A stretch of DNA of 64,000 bases from Pelagibaculum spongiae (lineage in GTDB: Bacteria > Pseudomonadota > Gammaproteobacteria > Enterobacterales > Pelagibaculaceae). The stretch is taken from contig NZ_QDDL01000001.1 in assembly GCF_003097315.1 (NCBI RefSeq), positions 496,001 through 560,000 on the forward strand, given 5' to 3'. Shown piece after piece: positions 48,317-57,640 of the stretch. How positions within the stretch are numbered: the first letter of the stretch is position 1; each line of letters starts with the position of its first letter. Under the pieces are notes generated by a model. That model did not search any database. It saw only the letters and a program-made list of their open reading frames with translations, and was not told where the DNA came from. Both the position numbers and the translations under genes were made by a program.

Positions 48317-48943
48317 TTAGCTCCGCATTTCTCGCTCAGAATCAGTCAAGCTTGCCTTGAAAGATTCACGATCAAACAAACGTTTCTGGTATTCATGAAT
48401 ATCACGCGCCGTGGCTGGCAATTCAATACCCAGAGAAGGTAAACGCCACAATAGCGGTGCAAAATAGCAATCAACCAAAGTAAATTCGTCACTCATGAAG
48501 AATGGCTTTTCACCGAAAATCGGAGCGATAGCTACCAAGCTATCAATGATTTCCTTACGCGCTCTAGCAGCATCAGTCTTGCTACCGCTTTGAACACGAG
48601 CCAGTGCCGAATAAAGATCCTGCTCAACACGGTGCATCATTAAACGACACTGCGCACGCTGAACTGGATATACAGGCAACAATGGTGGATGCGGGAAACG
48701 CTCATCAAGATATTCAATGATAATCGCCGCGTCATACAGCATTAAATCCCGATCTACCAAAGTAGGTAAAATGCCGTAAGGATTAATATCTGCCAGTAGA
48801 TCTTTAGCACGCTCTGGTGCTACATCAACTACTTCGAAACTCACGCCTTTTTCTGCCAAAACGATTCGAACCTGATGGCTATACAAGTCAACCGGATCAG
48901 AATACAACGTCATCACAGAACGCTTGTTGGCTACTGTCGCCAT
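48317..48943 (-). CDS. sspA: Stringent starvation protein A
   Basis: GST-fold RNA polymerase-associated protein used in stationary phase and acid stress. VANKRSVMTLYSDPVDLYS at the start, EYLDERFPHPPLLPVYPV mid-protein (the surface pocket PHPP) and DEFTLVDCYFAPLLWRLP are family signatures. Length is 208 residues. GGGGAG precedes the ATG. It follows the petABC terminator. Confidence 0.96.
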   Translation of the reverse strand: MATVANKRSVMTLYSDPVDLYSHQVRIVLAEKGVSFEVVDVAPERAKDLLADINPYGILPTLVDRDLMLYDAAIIIEYLDERFPHPPLLPVYPVQRAQCRLMMHRVEQDLYSALARVQSGSKTDAARARKEIIDSLVAIAPIFGEKPFFMSDEFTLVDCYFAPLLWRLPSLGIELPATARDIHEYQKRLFDRESFKASLTDSEREMRS

Positions 48944-48997
48944 TACTCGCTCCCCTGGTTAGAGTTAAAGAAAACCAACCATTCAAAAACACGAAAA

Positions 48998-49021
48998 GGA
49001 GTGTCGGCAACCCGACACTCC
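48998..49021 (-). terminator. Terminator of petABC
   Basis: Minus-strand GGAGTGTCGG-GTTG-CCGACACTCC, a perfect 10-bp stem followed by TTTTCGTGTTTTT, about 23 bp after petC. Confidence 0.9.
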
Positions 49022-49044
49022 AAAGGTGTATTATGCCCGAAAAA

Positions 49045-49782
49045 TTAGTGCACGTCTCGCCAGAACTCTTTCTTCAACAGGTAAGAGAACGCCAATAACA
49101 CCATCAGGAACAAAATAACCCATACACCCAGCCGCTGACGCTCCAGCTGAACTGGCTCTCCAATATAACTCAGGAAAGTTACGAGGTCTTTAACCGTTGC
49201 ATCATATTCTGCAACAGACATCGAACCAGGCTGGGTCATTTGCAGACGATCTAGAACTTTTATTTCTTTATCGCCCACTTTTTCAGTGCGCCATACCGGA
49301 TCCGCCAAACCTTGCAAGCCTTGCAAAATGTGAGGCATACCCACATCCGGGAAGACTGCATTGTTAACACCCCAAGGGCGAGACTCATCCTTATAGAAGC
49401 TACGCATGTAGGTGTATAACCAATCATTACCACGAACACGAGAAACCAAGGTTAAATCAGGAGGCGATGCGCCGAACCATGTTGCCGCATCAACCGGATC
49501 GATTGAACTGGTCATATGGTCACCGACTTTAGATCCATCAAAGATAAAGTTATCCAGCAATTGCTGGTCACTAATCCCCAGATCCTTACCCATACGATTC
49601 CAACGCTGATATTTAGCTGAGTGACAACCCATGCAAGAGCCAACAAACAGCTTGGCACCCCGCTGCAACGCAGCCTTGTCAGTCAGATCAAGATCAACAC
49701 TATCTAGTGGGTAGCCACCACCAGCTGCCATTGACAAGCTCGGCAAAAGAAACATCAAAAAGGAAATAAGCAACTTTTTCAT
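49045..49782 (-). CDS. petC: Cytochrome c1 of the bc1 complex
   Basis: Membrane-anchored c-type cytochrome passing electrons from the Rieske centre to cytochrome c. Signal peptide at the start, haem site CMGCHS (about 50-55), and a single C-terminal anchor helix (about 218-238). Length is 245 residues. The start shares a base with the petB stop. Confidence 0.96.
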   Translation of the reverse strand: MKKLLISFLMFLLPSLSMAAGGGYPLDSVDLDLTDKAALQRGAKLFVGSCMGCHSAKYQRWNRMGKDLGISDQQLLDNFIFDGSKVGDHMTSSIDPVDAATWFGASPPDLTLVSRVRGNDWLYTYMRSFYKDESRPWGVNNAVFPDVGMPHILQGLQGLADPVWRTEKVGDKEIKVLDRLQMTQPGSMSVAEYDATVKDLVTFLSYIGEPVQLERQRLGVWVILFLMVLLAFSYLLKKEFWRDVH

Positions 49783-50987
49783 TAGGATGTCACTCTCTCT
49801 GGCACAGGCTTGGTTTTATCCCACTTGGTATAAAACGGCATCAGAATAAAGAACGCAAAGTAGATAAAGGTACAAAGCTGCGATAACAACGTCTTAGCGT
49901 CCGTTGGCGCTTGAAGACCCAACCAACCTAAAACTACAAAGCTAATAGTGAATAAAGTCACCGCCAACTTAAACATCCAACCGCGATAGCGAATCGACTT
50001 CACCTTACTCTTATCCAACCATGGCAAGGCAAACAACATACCTACCGCAGCAAACATTAGAATAACGCCACCCAGCTTATCTGGCACCGCCCTCAAAATT
50101 GCGTAGAAAGGCGTAAAATACCAAACTGGCGCAATGTGCTCTGGTGTCTTCAGTGGATTTGCTTGCTCAAAGTTAGCTGCTTCTAGGAAGTAGTTACCCA
50201 TTTCTGGCGCAAAGAAAATTACACCGCAAAACAAAATCAGGAAGAACACTACACCAACAATATCTTTAACCGTGTAGTAAGGATGGAAAGCGATTCCGTC
50301 AAGGGGAACACCTTTTTCATCCTTATGCTTTTTGATATCAACGCCATCAGGATTGTTTGAACCCACTTCGTGAAGTGCAACCAAATGCAAGAATACCAAC
50401 ACAACCAACACTAGAGGCAAAGCTACTACATGCAGCGCAAAGAAGCGGCTCATGGTAGCTAACGAGACAACGTAATCACCACGAATCCATAAAGTAAGGT
50501 CATCACCAATCACTGGAATGGCACCAAACAGCGAAATAATTACTTGCGCACCCCAGTAAGACATCTGACCCCATGGCAGCAAATAACCCATAAAGGCTTC
50601 AGCCATCAATGCCAGATAAATCAGCATGCCGAAGGTCCAAATTAATTCGCGTGGCGCTTGGTAAGAGCCATACAACAAGCCACGGAACATATGCAGATAC
50701 ACAACTAAGAAGAATGCCGAAGCACCCGTAGAGTGCATGTAGCGAATCAACCAACCGAACTCAACATCACGCATGATGTATTCAACCGAGGCAAATGGAC
50801 TGCCCGTATCATAAAACATGGTCAGCCATACGCCGGTTAGCAGCTGGTTAACCAAAACCAACAGCGACAACGAACCAAAGAAATACCAAAAATTCAGGTT
50901 TCTTGCGGCGTAATACTGCGCCAAATGTTGATTCCACTTATCAGTCACCGGCAGGCGCTGATTAAGCCAAGTCATTAAACCATTCAT
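49782..50987 (-). CDS. petB: Cytochrome b of the bc1 complex
   Basis: Eight-helix quinol-oxidising subunit, full-length rather than split as in the b6f complex. Haem ligand histidines lie in helices B and D (IRYMHSTGASAFF, FALHVVALPL), and the Qo-site motif appears as APVWYFTPFYAILRAVP instead of PEWY. Length is 401 residues. Confidence 0.97.
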   Translation of the reverse strand: MNGLMTWLNQRLPVTDKWNQHLAQYYAARNLNFWYFFGSLSLLVLVNQLLTGVWLTMFYDTGSPFASVEYIMRDVEFGWLIRYMHSTGASAFFLVVYLHMFRGLLYGSYQAPRELIWTFGMLIYLALMAEAFMGYLLPWGQMSYWGAQVIISLFGAIPVIGDDLTLWIRGDYVVSLATMSRFFALHVVALPLVLVVLVFLHLVALHEVGSNNPDGVDIKKHKDEKGVPLDGIAFHPYYTVKDIVGVVFFLILFCGVIFFAPEMGNYFLEAANFEQANPLKTPEHIAPVWYFTPFYAILRAVPDKLGGVILMFAAVGMLFALPWLDKSKVKSIRYRGWMFKLAVTLFTISFVVLGWLGLQAPTDAKTLLSQLCTFIYFAFFILMPFYTKWDKTKPVPERVTS

Positions 50988-51586
50988 TACGCAGCCTCCC
51001 CTGAATCAACGCCAACAACCATGACCGATTCACTGACAAATGTATAAGGAGGAACTACCAAGTTAGTTGGTGCAGGCACCCCCTGGAATACTCGACCAGC
51101 CAAATCGAATTTCGATCCGTGGCAAGGGCAGAAAAATCCTCCAACCCAATCATCACCGACACTTCCCGCTTCTGGCTTAAATAGTGGCACGCAACCTAAA
51201 TGGGTGCATAAACCGACTAAAACCAAATACTCAGGATTGATCGAGCGATGCGCATTCGTCGCGTAACCACCAAGCGGCTGCTGACTATCCACTTCAGATG
51301 CAGGGTCTCGCAACAGTCCATCCAGCTCTTTAAGCTGATCCAACATTTCTGGGGAACGTCTGACGATCCAAACTGGCTTTCCTCGCCAGCTTACCGTGAT
51401 TTGCTCACCTGGATTAAGTTTGCTCACATCAACCTCAACCGGCGCGCCTGCCGCTTGAGCTCTGGCACTAGGCTGCCAGGATGAAACAAAAGGTACTGCT
51501 ACACCTACCGCACCTACACCACCCACCGCACTGGTGGCAGCCAGCAAGAAACGGCGGCGTCCAGTATCAATACCGTCAGCACTCAT
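50987..51586 (-). CDS. petA: Rieske iron-sulfur subunit of the bc1 complex
   Basis: Carries the [2Fe-2S] cluster that takes the first electron from quinol. A twin-arginine type anchor GRRRFLLAATSAVG is at the N-terminus. Cluster ligands are CTHLGC and CPCHGS, each giving Cys and His, with the disulfide cysteines also there. Length is 199 residues. It is first in petABC. Confidence 0.97.
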   Translation of the reverse strand: MSADGIDTGRRRFLLAATSAVGGVGAVGVAVPFVSSWQPSARAQAAGAPVEVDVSKLNPGEQITVSWRGKPVWIVRRSPEMLDQLKELDGLLRDPASEVDSQQPLGGYATNAHRSINPEYLVLVGLCTHLGCVPLFKPEAGSVGDDWVGGFFCPCHGSKFDLAGRVFQGVPAPTNLVVPPYTFVSESVMVVGVDSGEAA

Positions 51587-51727
51587 TACTTCTACCCTCT
51601 ATTTTTTTATCCATGTCTCTCGAGATGGAACGCGGACAAGCGAATGCCCCTAAATGCTCGACCTCCTGACCTAGCGTGAACACTTAGTCCACCCTTGACC
51701 TGGGGCAAGAAACATAAAACCGCACGA

Positions 51728-51756
51728 ATGATAAAGAAATGCACCAAGCGTTACAA
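51728..51756 (-). promoter_or_regulatory. Candidate promoter of petABC
   Basis: Minus-strand TTGTAA, 17 bp, TATCAT (4/6 and 5/6 matches to sigma-70 consensus), about 140 bp upstream of petA. Confidence 0.55.
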
Positions 51757-51981
51757 CAATCAAAGCATTCATCAACACTGATCAAAACGTTTAATTACAA
51801 CCAAACAGCTGAAGCGGCTTAATAAATTTTTTCATCTATCAACAAGCAATCAATAGAAAATGTAGGGGAAATCAGCAAAGGTACATATCAAGTTCTTGTA
51901 TTGCCGGGCCATTTAGGCCTCAACAGCCATACAAAAAGCTGAGCAAAGACAACAAAAGCCCCCTCTAAAATAAAAACCATA

Positions 51982-52016
51982 AAAAAAGCCGACTTGTAAA
52001 CAAGTCGGCTTTTTTG
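51982..52016. terminator. Terminator downstream of rpsI
   Basis: AAAAGCCGACTTG-TAAA-CAAGTCGGCTTTTTT, a long perfect stem with A- and T-tracts, 23 bp after rpsI on the minus strand. It is symmetric enough to work in both directions. Confidence 0.93.
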
Positions 52017-52039
52017 ATCTTTTGCCCGGAGGCAGCGGA

Positions 52040-52432
52040 TTAACGCTTGGAGAACTGCGGACGCTTACGCGCTTTATGCAGACCCACTTTCTTCCGCTCA
52101 ACTTCACGCGAGTCACGAGTAACGTAACCAGCTTGACGCAGTGCGCCACGCAAAGTTTCGTCATACTCCATCAACGCACGAGTAATACCGTGGCGGATTG
52201 CGCCCGCTTGACCAGAAATACCACCACCTTTAACAGTGATTGCCAAGTCAAAACGATCAGTCATTTCAACTAACTCTAATGGCTGACGAACAACCATGCG
52301 AGAAGTTTCACGACCAAAATATACATCTATCGAACGGCCATTAATCGTAATGTTGCCGCTGCCTGGACGCATAAATACACGAGCTGTAGAGCTCTTGCGA
52401 CGACCAGTACCGTAATCAAAGTTTGCCATCAT
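52040..52432 (-). CDS. rpsI: 30S ribosomal protein S9
   Basis: Small-subunit protein whose basic C-terminal tail reaches the P site. It has [12 protein letters not shown] near the start, RPLELVE-type core (RQPLELVE), and ends in the typical KRPQFSKR. Length is 130 residues. It follows rplM by 9 bp. Confidence 0.98.
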   Translation of the reverse strand: MMANFDYGTGRRKSSTARVFMRPGSGNITINGRSIDVYFGRETSRMVVRQPLELVEMTDRFDLAITVKGGGISGQAGAIRHGITRALMEYDETLRGALRQAGYVTRDSREVERKKVGLHKARKRPQFSKR

Positions 52433-52441
52433 AGCTCTCCG

Positions 52442-52870
52442 TTAAATGTCCAGTACCTGAGGTTGCTGGGCTGCGTGCTGGTGCTCGGCACCCGCATACA
52501 CTTTCAGCTTCCGATACATTTCACGACCCAAAGGACCGCGGGGCAACATACCCTTGACCGCTTTCTCAATAATCCGCTCAGGGAAAGTTTGATTCAGCTT
52601 AGCGAAGTTGACAGTCTTCAAACCACCTGGAAAACCAGTGTGGTGATAGTACATTTTGTCTTGTGCCTTATTACCAGTAACTTTAACCTTCTCAGCATTG
52701 ATAACGATGATGTAATCACCAGTATCAACGTGAGGAGTGTACTCAGGCTTATGTTTTCCGCGCAAACGAGTTGCAATTTCTGCCGCCATACGACCGAGAG
52801 TCTTGCCCTCTGCGTCTACGACATACCAGTCACGTTTGACTGTTTGCGGCGTAGCTGTAAAAGTCTTCAT
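52442..52870 (-). CDS. rplM: 50S ribosomal protein L13
   Basis: Early-assembly large-subunit protein. It starts [20 protein letters not shown] and has [18 protein letters not shown] and [11 protein letters not shown]. The family start fixes the ATG at 52870 (142 residues); the frame is open 22 codons further upstream but that part overlaps the promoter. It forms rplM-rpsI. Confidence 0.98.
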   Translation of the reverse strand: MKTFTATPQTVKRDWYVVDAEGKTLGRMAAEIATRLRGKHKPEYTPHVDTGDYIIVINAEKVKVTGNKAQDKMYYHHTGFPGGLKTVNFAKLNQTFPERIIEKAVKGMLPRGPLGREMYRKLKVYAGAEHQHAAQQPQVLDI

Positions 52871-52911
52871 TATCTTGAAACCACAGGATATTGACTGTAG
52901 AAAGTGCCGGG

Positions 52912-52940
52912 ATTCTACATAAACCCTCCAGCGCACACAA
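52912..52940 (-). promoter_or_regulatory. Candidate promoter of rplM-rpsI
   Basis: Minus-strand TTGTGT, 17 bp, TAGAAT (5/6 -10 match), placing the transcription start about 35 bp before the rplM ATG. Confidence 0.6.
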
Positions 52941-52955
52941 GCCTTTATTCACGTT

Positions 52956-54044
52956 TTATGGCAAGTGTTTACGCGCGAGATACTCATGAGATTGCATTTC
53001 CTGCAGCCGACTGCGAGTTCTTTTGAACTCAAAAGCAAGCTGTTTACCGGAATATAGCTGATCCAGAGGCACTTCTGCAGACATTATAAGTTTAACGCAG
53101 CGGTCGTAAAATTCATCAACCATGTTAATGAACCGCCGCGCATGATCATTGCCGGCATCATCCATGTGTTCGACACCTGACACCAGAACAGAATGATGAC
53201 AGCGCGCTATTTCTATATAGTCGGCAGTGCTTCTGGCGGTTTTACAAATGGCATGAAAATCCAACCAAACCACACCATCGCCAGCCATTTTGACATCAAT
53301 TAAACGCCCTTCTACTTCTAACGCTTGCTGACTGCGCCCGCCGACTTCAGGCGCCAGCATTGAAAAATATTGCCGCAAACCTTTTTCAGCTTGCTGGTCT
53401 AGCGGCGAATGATAAATCTCGGCTTTTTCCAGTGCTCGCAATCGATAATCGACACCACCATCCACATTCACCACTTCCGTGAACTGCTTGATCAAATCAA
53501 TTGCCGGTAGAAAACGCGCTCGCTGCAAACCATTTCGATATAAACCGTCCGGCGCAATATTAGAAGTCGCCACCAGGGAAACTCCATTTTCAAACAAGGC
53601 TTCCATTAGTCCAGCTAAAATCATTGCATCTGTAATGTCTGAGACAAAAAATTCATCGAAACAAAGAATGTCACACTGATCGGCAAATTCTTTAGCGATC
53701 ACCTGTAGCGGGTTTTTCTGACCTTTATGTTTATCCAATGAAGCATGAACGCTGCGCATAAAGCGGTGGAAATGCACTCGCTGCTTTCGCTCGCCTGGCA
53801 GGCATTCAAAGAAAACATCTACTAGATAAGTTTTGCCTCGACCAACGCCACCCCAAAAATAAACACCCTTGAGCGGTTCGTTCTTTTTCTTAATCCAGCG
53901 GTCAAGCAAACCGGCCTTTTTATTGATGGCGGCACAGTAGTCCTGATACAAACGCTGCAAATGCGACACCGCTAATTGCTGTGCTGGATCAGAAGTGAAT
54001 CCCGGCTGTTGAAGATCCTGCTGATATCTTTGTTCGGGTGTCAC
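52956..54044 (-). CDS. zapE: Cell division protein ZapE (AFG1-like ATPase)
   Basis: AAA-like ATPase that associates with the division machinery and modulates Z-rings. Walker A GGVGRGKTYLVD (about 66-77) and Walker B LCFDEFFVSDI (about 129-139) are intact, with the LVATSNIAPDGLY sensor segment. Length is 362 residues. It is upstream of rplM on the same strand, the usual position. Confidence 0.95.
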   Translation of the reverse strand: MTPEQRYQQDLQQPGFTSDPAQQLAVSHLQRLYQDYCAAINKKAGLLDRWIKKKNEPLKGVYFWGGVGRGKTYLVDVFFECLPGERKQRVHFHRFMRSVHASLDKHKGQKNPLQVIAKEFADQCDILCFDEFFVSDITDAMILAGLMEALFENGVSLVATSNIAPDGLYRNGLQRARFLPAIDLIKQFTEVVNVDGGVDYRLRALEKAEIYHSPLDQQAEKGLRQYFSMLAPEVGGRSQQALEVEGRLIDVKMAGDGVVWLDFHAICKTARSTADYIEIARCHHSVLVSGVEHMDDAGNDHARRFINMVDEFYDRCVKLIMSAEVPLDQLYSGKQLAFEFKRTRSRLQEMQSHEYLARKHLP

Positions 54045-54172
54045 CCTGTTTATCTCCTACCGCAACAACTTGGCCGATCAAATGACAAAATTCACCAATT
54101 AATCGGCGCTTTATAATTATATTTTTCAATTGAGCCGAGCAGATCATCCACCCACCCGGCTCAACTCAAGAT

Positions 54173-54817
54173 TTAACCAACAAAGTTCTGGTTAACCAAA
54201 TCCTTTAGCAAGCTCAACTGGCCATGGAAAAAATGACCACAAGCTTCTGCTTTTATAAACTGTTTATCACCCTGCAACTCAGAAACCCAAGCTTCTACTG
54301 CCTGAGGTGAAACTATTTCATCCTGTTGCGGCTGAATAATGGTTAACGGATGCACCGGCGCACCAATCGCTCGAAAGTTAAAACGAAGCACTGGCGGTGC
54401 AATCAATAAAATACGCTCAACAATCTCTTTAGGAAGTAAATTCGCTGCTCGTAGGGAAACAAACGATCCAAAAGAGAAGCCAGCCAGCAAAATTTTGTGG
54501 TCAGGGTTTTGCCTGCGCAACCAATGCAGCAAAATCATTACATCTTCTGATTCACCAACACCAAAATCAAAACCACCTTCACTATGGCCAACGCCACGGA
54601 AATTTAACCGCAAACAGCCAATACCTGCATCGCGGAAATTACGTGTCAGCGTGGTAACCACTTTATTGTCCATGGTGCCGCCACCCAGCGGGTGCGGATG
54701 GCAAACCAAAGCAGAAACATTCTTTGACTCACCCTTAGGAGCAGTCCAGTGCGCCTGAATATTGCCACCGCCGCCGATGAAGTTCAGCGCAGCATCGCCA
54801 CTTGGCATTTCAATCAT
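54173..54817 (-). CDS. Alpha/beta-hydrolase family protein
   Basis: Cytosolic alpha/beta hydrolase of the small predicted-esterase type (COG2945-like). Seen: CHPHPLGGGTMDNKVV near the start, the nucleophile elbow GFSFGSF with catalytic Ser, an Asp in QPQQDEIVS and the His in ACGHFFHGQ. The start at ATG 54817 has AGGAG six bases before it; 214 residues. Substrate unknown. It is divergent from def. Confidence 0.88.
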   Translation of the reverse strand: MIEMPSGDAALNFIGGGGNIQAHWTAPKGESKNVSALVCHPHPLGGGTMDNKVVTTLTRNFRDAGIGCLRLNFRGVGHSEGGFDFGVGESEDVMILLHWLRRQNPDHKILLAGFSFGSFVSLRAANLLPKEIVERILLIAPPVLRFNFRAIGAPVHPLTIIQPQQDEIVSPQAVEAWVSELQGDKQFIKAEACGHFFHGQLSLLKDLVNQNFVG

Positions 54818-54928
54818 CTGAAACTCCTGATTTCTAATAAATAATTTATTTGCTCGAATGCACTTTTCAAAAGTGCTCGCCTGCGACGATAATAGAAGCT
54901 GCATTAACTGGCAACGGGAAGCAACCAA

Positions 54929-55453
54929 ATGGCTGTTAGACGTATCCTACGGATGGGTGATCCGTTACTGCGCCGTCAGGCACGCGAAGTTGAAGATCCA
55001 ACCTCAGCTGATATCAAACTACTGATTCAAGACATGCTTGATACCATGCGCCATTATGATGGTGCCGGGCTAGCCGCGCCACAAATTGGCATTGATCTGC
55101 AGCTAGTGATCTTTGGTTTTGAACACAATCCGCGCTATCCCGATCAGCCAGCAATACCGCAAACCATTCTTATCAATCCAATGATCACACCAACATCGCA
55201 AGAAAAATTTGAAGATTGGGAAGGCTGCCTTAGCCTGCCCGGCATTCGCGGACAAGTGCCTCGCTTTCATCAAATTCATTATTACGGCTTAGATAAAAAC
55301 GGCAACAAAGTAGAAAACGAAGTGAGTGGATTTCATGCTCGAGTCATCCAGCATGAATGCGATCACCTAGAAGGTCGATTATTCCCAGATCGCATGACTA
55401 GCTTAGAAACGTTAGGTTTTGAAGAAGAGCTTTTTCAGCAAAACCAGACTTGA
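54929..55453 (+). CDS. def: Peptide deformylase
   Basis: Metalloenzyme removing the N-formyl group of new proteins. All three motifs are present: GAGLAAPQIG (about 46-55), EGCLSLP with the metal Cys (about 97-103) and HECDH with the catalytic Glu (about 142-146). Length is 174 residues. It stands alone, not next to fmt; a second copy elsewhere in the genome is likely. Confidence 0.96.
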   Translation: MAVRRILRMGDPLLRRQAREVEDPTSADIKLLIQDMLDTMRHYDGAGLAAPQIGIDLQLVIFGFEHNPRYPDQPAIPQTILINPMITPTSQEKFEDWEGCLSLPGIRGQVPRFHQIHYYGLDKNGNKVENEVSGFHARVIQHECDHLEGRLFPDRMTSLETLGFEEELFQQNQT

Positions 55454-55705
55454 ATGTTTTTCAGTGCATTCTTGACAACCAACTAACAACCCTTAATTTT
55501 TTAAGCGCTTTCTTGACTTTTAACCGCCACTTCGGCTTAATCCACAACCAATTTGCTGCAACGCACAAATATAAAAATTTAGCCAGACAGGCATTGAGAC
55601 GATAGGTTAGCTACATTATTTGTCGCACCAAAAATCACTCAATCGCAACTATAAAAGCAACCTGTCCGGCACCTTCATTCAAGATGTGATATTGGAGGTA
55701 TAACA

Positions 55706-57367
55706 ATGGCAAGGCAAAAAATACTAGTGCTCGGAGGCGGTTTTGGCGGCGTATTCTGCGCCAAACATCTGCAAAAGTTACTAGGAAAAGACCACGATAT
55801 TGAGCTGGTTTGCGAAAACAACTATTTCGTATTTCAGCCTTTGCTGCCTGAAGTTGCTGCTGGCACCATCAATGCCGAAGATGCAGTTTCCCCTCTGCGC
55901 GCCCTGTTACCCGGCGTCAAATTCCGTATGGCGGATATTCGTCGGATTGATCACGCAAACCAGCGTGTCTATGTAATGCAGGGACGCAAACGCGTTATGG
56001 TTCCACTGAGCTATGATCAACTGGTTATCGCCAGTGGCCAGCAAGTGGACCTGAGTCGCTTTCCGGGCTTGCAAGAACACGCCCTAAGAATGAAAAACCT
56101 CGCCGACGCCCATCGGCTGCGTAATCATATTATCAACTGCCTGGAACATGCGGACGTCACCCACGACCCGCAATTAAAACGACGATTATTAACCTTTATC
56201 GTTGCTGGCGGTGGTTTCTCCGGGGTTGAAACCACCGGTGAAATGGAAGAAATGCTGACGCGCTCACTCAAGTTCTACCCGAACATTACCCGAGCAGAAA
56301 TCCGCATTATGTTGATTGAATACTTGCCAAGAATTTTACCGGAACTACCGGAAAAACTAGCAGATTACACCGCACTACAGCTAAAAAAACGCGGCATAGA
56401 AATGCTGTTAGGTGTTGGCATTAAATCAGCCACTGGCACCATGGTCGAAACTATGGATGGCCAGCGACTGGAAACCGCCACCATTGTTGCCACTATCGGC
56501 AACGGCCCATCCCAGTTACTAAAAGCACTTCCAGTTGAATTAGAACGCGGCAAACTGGCGACTGATTCGTTCTTTCAAGTCAAAGGAATGGAACGGGTTT
56601 GGGCATTAGGTGATGCGGCACTAATTCCATTACCCGAAGACAAAGACGGCAAACCGCGCTTTGCACCGCCAACAGCGCAATTCGCGTCTCGCGAAGCATT
56701 GTGCTTGGCAAGAAACATGCAATGCCTGCTCACCGAAAAACCGTTAAAGCCATTTGACTATAAACCGCTCGGCTCACTAGCCTCGATTGGTGCTTATAAG
56801 GCAGTCGGTGAAATGTTCGGCATTAAACTTTCTGGCACCTTTGCCTGGATTTTATGGCGTACTTTTTATCTCGGCATGCTGCCCGGTGGCATGACCAAGC
56901 TACGAGTGGGTATTAACTGGTTCCTAGATTATTGCTTTCCACGCACCACAGTTAAGTTCAAGCAATGGTCAGAACCTTCAGCTCGTTATTTGCGATTTGC
57001 CCAAGGCGATATTGTTTTTTACCCCGGCCAGATTCCAGAAGGTTTCTACACCATTGTAAAAGGCACCTTGGGCGTAACCATGAAAGGCCCTGATGGCCAG
57101 CAGTTCATTAAAACCATGGGCAAGGGCGAACATTTGGGTGAGCGTGAATTGCTCGGTCAAATACCCGGCCAGCCATCGGCTACTACCGGCGCAGTAACTG
57201 CCTTAGAAGAAACCACCGTTTTGGTGATGGATCGTAAAGATTTCCGTCGTTTCACCAAAGTCTTCCCAGCACTAGAACAATATTTCGAAGAATATATCGA
57301 AAGTCATTACCCGGAATATTTGAAGCCTGTGCCAATAGAAGATCCGCAACAGAAAATTGCCAATTAA
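55706..57367 (+). CDS. Type II NADH dehydrogenase fused to a C-terminal cyclic-nucleotide-binding-like domain
   Basis: The first ~400 residues are a membrane-associated FAD oxidoreductase of the NDH-2 type: FAD loop VLGGGFGGVF (about 8-17), NAD loop VAGGGFSGVE (about 166-175), VWALGDAA near the end, and two hydrophobic C-terminal stretches (GTFAWILWRTFYLGML). A cNMP_binding fold of about 110 residues follows (YPGQIPEGFYTIVKGTLGV, then MGKGEHLGERELL). The Arg of the phosphate cassette is not seen: QPSATTGAV replaces the usual RSAT-type segment. The gene has a strong GGAGGT site and its own terminator. Confidence 0.88.
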   Translation: MARQKILVLGGGFGGVFCAKHLQKLLGKDHDIELVCENNYFVFQPLLPEVAAGTINAEDAVSPLRALLPGVKFRMADIRRIDHANQRVYVMQGRKRVMVPLSYDQLVIASGQQVDLSRFPGLQEHALRMKNLADAHRLRNHIINCLEHADVTHDPQLKRRLLTFIVAGGGFSGVETTGEMEEMLTRSLKFYPNITRAEIRIMLIEYLPRILPELPEKLADYTALQLKKRGIEMLLGVGIKSATGTMVETMDGQRLETATIVATIGNGPSQLLKALPVELERGKLATDSFFQVKGMERVWALGDAALIPLPEDKDGKPRFAPPTAQFASREALCLARNMQCLLTEKPLKPFDYKPLGSLASIGAYKAVGEMFGIKLSGTFAWILWRTFYLGMLPGGMTKLRVGINWFLDYCFPRTTVKFKQWSEPSARYLRFAQGDIVFYPGQIPEGFYTIVKGTLGVTMKGPDGQQFIKTMGKGEHLGERELLGQIPGQPSATTGAVTALEETTVLVMDRKDFRRFTKVFPALEQYFEEYIESHYPEYLKPVPIEDPQQKIAN

Positions 57368-57377
57368 TTTACGGCAA

Positions 57378-57420
57378 AAAAAACAGCACTTGCAAAAGTT
57401 TTGCAAGTGCTGTTTTTTTT
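57378..57420 (+). terminator. Terminator after the NDH-2 fusion gene
   Basis: ACAGCACTTGCAAAA/GTTTTGCAAGTGCTGT gives a long perfect stem followed by eight Ts, about 15 bp past the stop. Confidence 0.93.
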
Positions 57421-57460
57421 AAAAACCTAAAACCATAGCATTAATAAACACCTTATTTAT

Positions 57461-57640
57461 TTAGATGCTTAATTCGATGCCAAGTAGGTTAGATAAGACC
57501 AGAAATGATCCCTTGATTTCTCGGAATTTCCACCATCCATGGCGGTCACGAAGCGCCATCTGACATTTTACGATATCTACCAGAAGGCTCAGGAGTTCTT
57601 CCAACCTTGCGTTCAGGGCAGCTTTAAGTTTCTGCAACAC
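57461..57640 (-). CDS. Short open frame in phase behind the 168-residue membrane gene, unknown
   Basis: 59 codons from GTG-TTG directly after the TAA of the upstream gene, in the same frame, ending at TAA. The peptide is helical at first (LKAALNARLEELLSLL), then has ALRDRHGWWKFREIKGSF. It looks protein-like, not random, but lacks its own ribosome binding site. It may be the remnant of another gene joined to this locus or a readthrough tail. I cannot assign a family. Confidence 0.3.
   Translation of the reverse strand: MLQKLKAALNARLEELLSLLVDIVKCQMALRDRHGWWKFREIKGSFLVLSNLLGIELSI

Larger units (their letters stand above)
51587..52039. other. Intergenic region between rpsI and petA
   Basis: No gene is supported in these 453 bases. 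The stretch holds a petABC promoter candidate and the rpsI terminator, listed separately. The remainder is AT-rich and shows no other structure I can defend. Confidence 0.7.
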
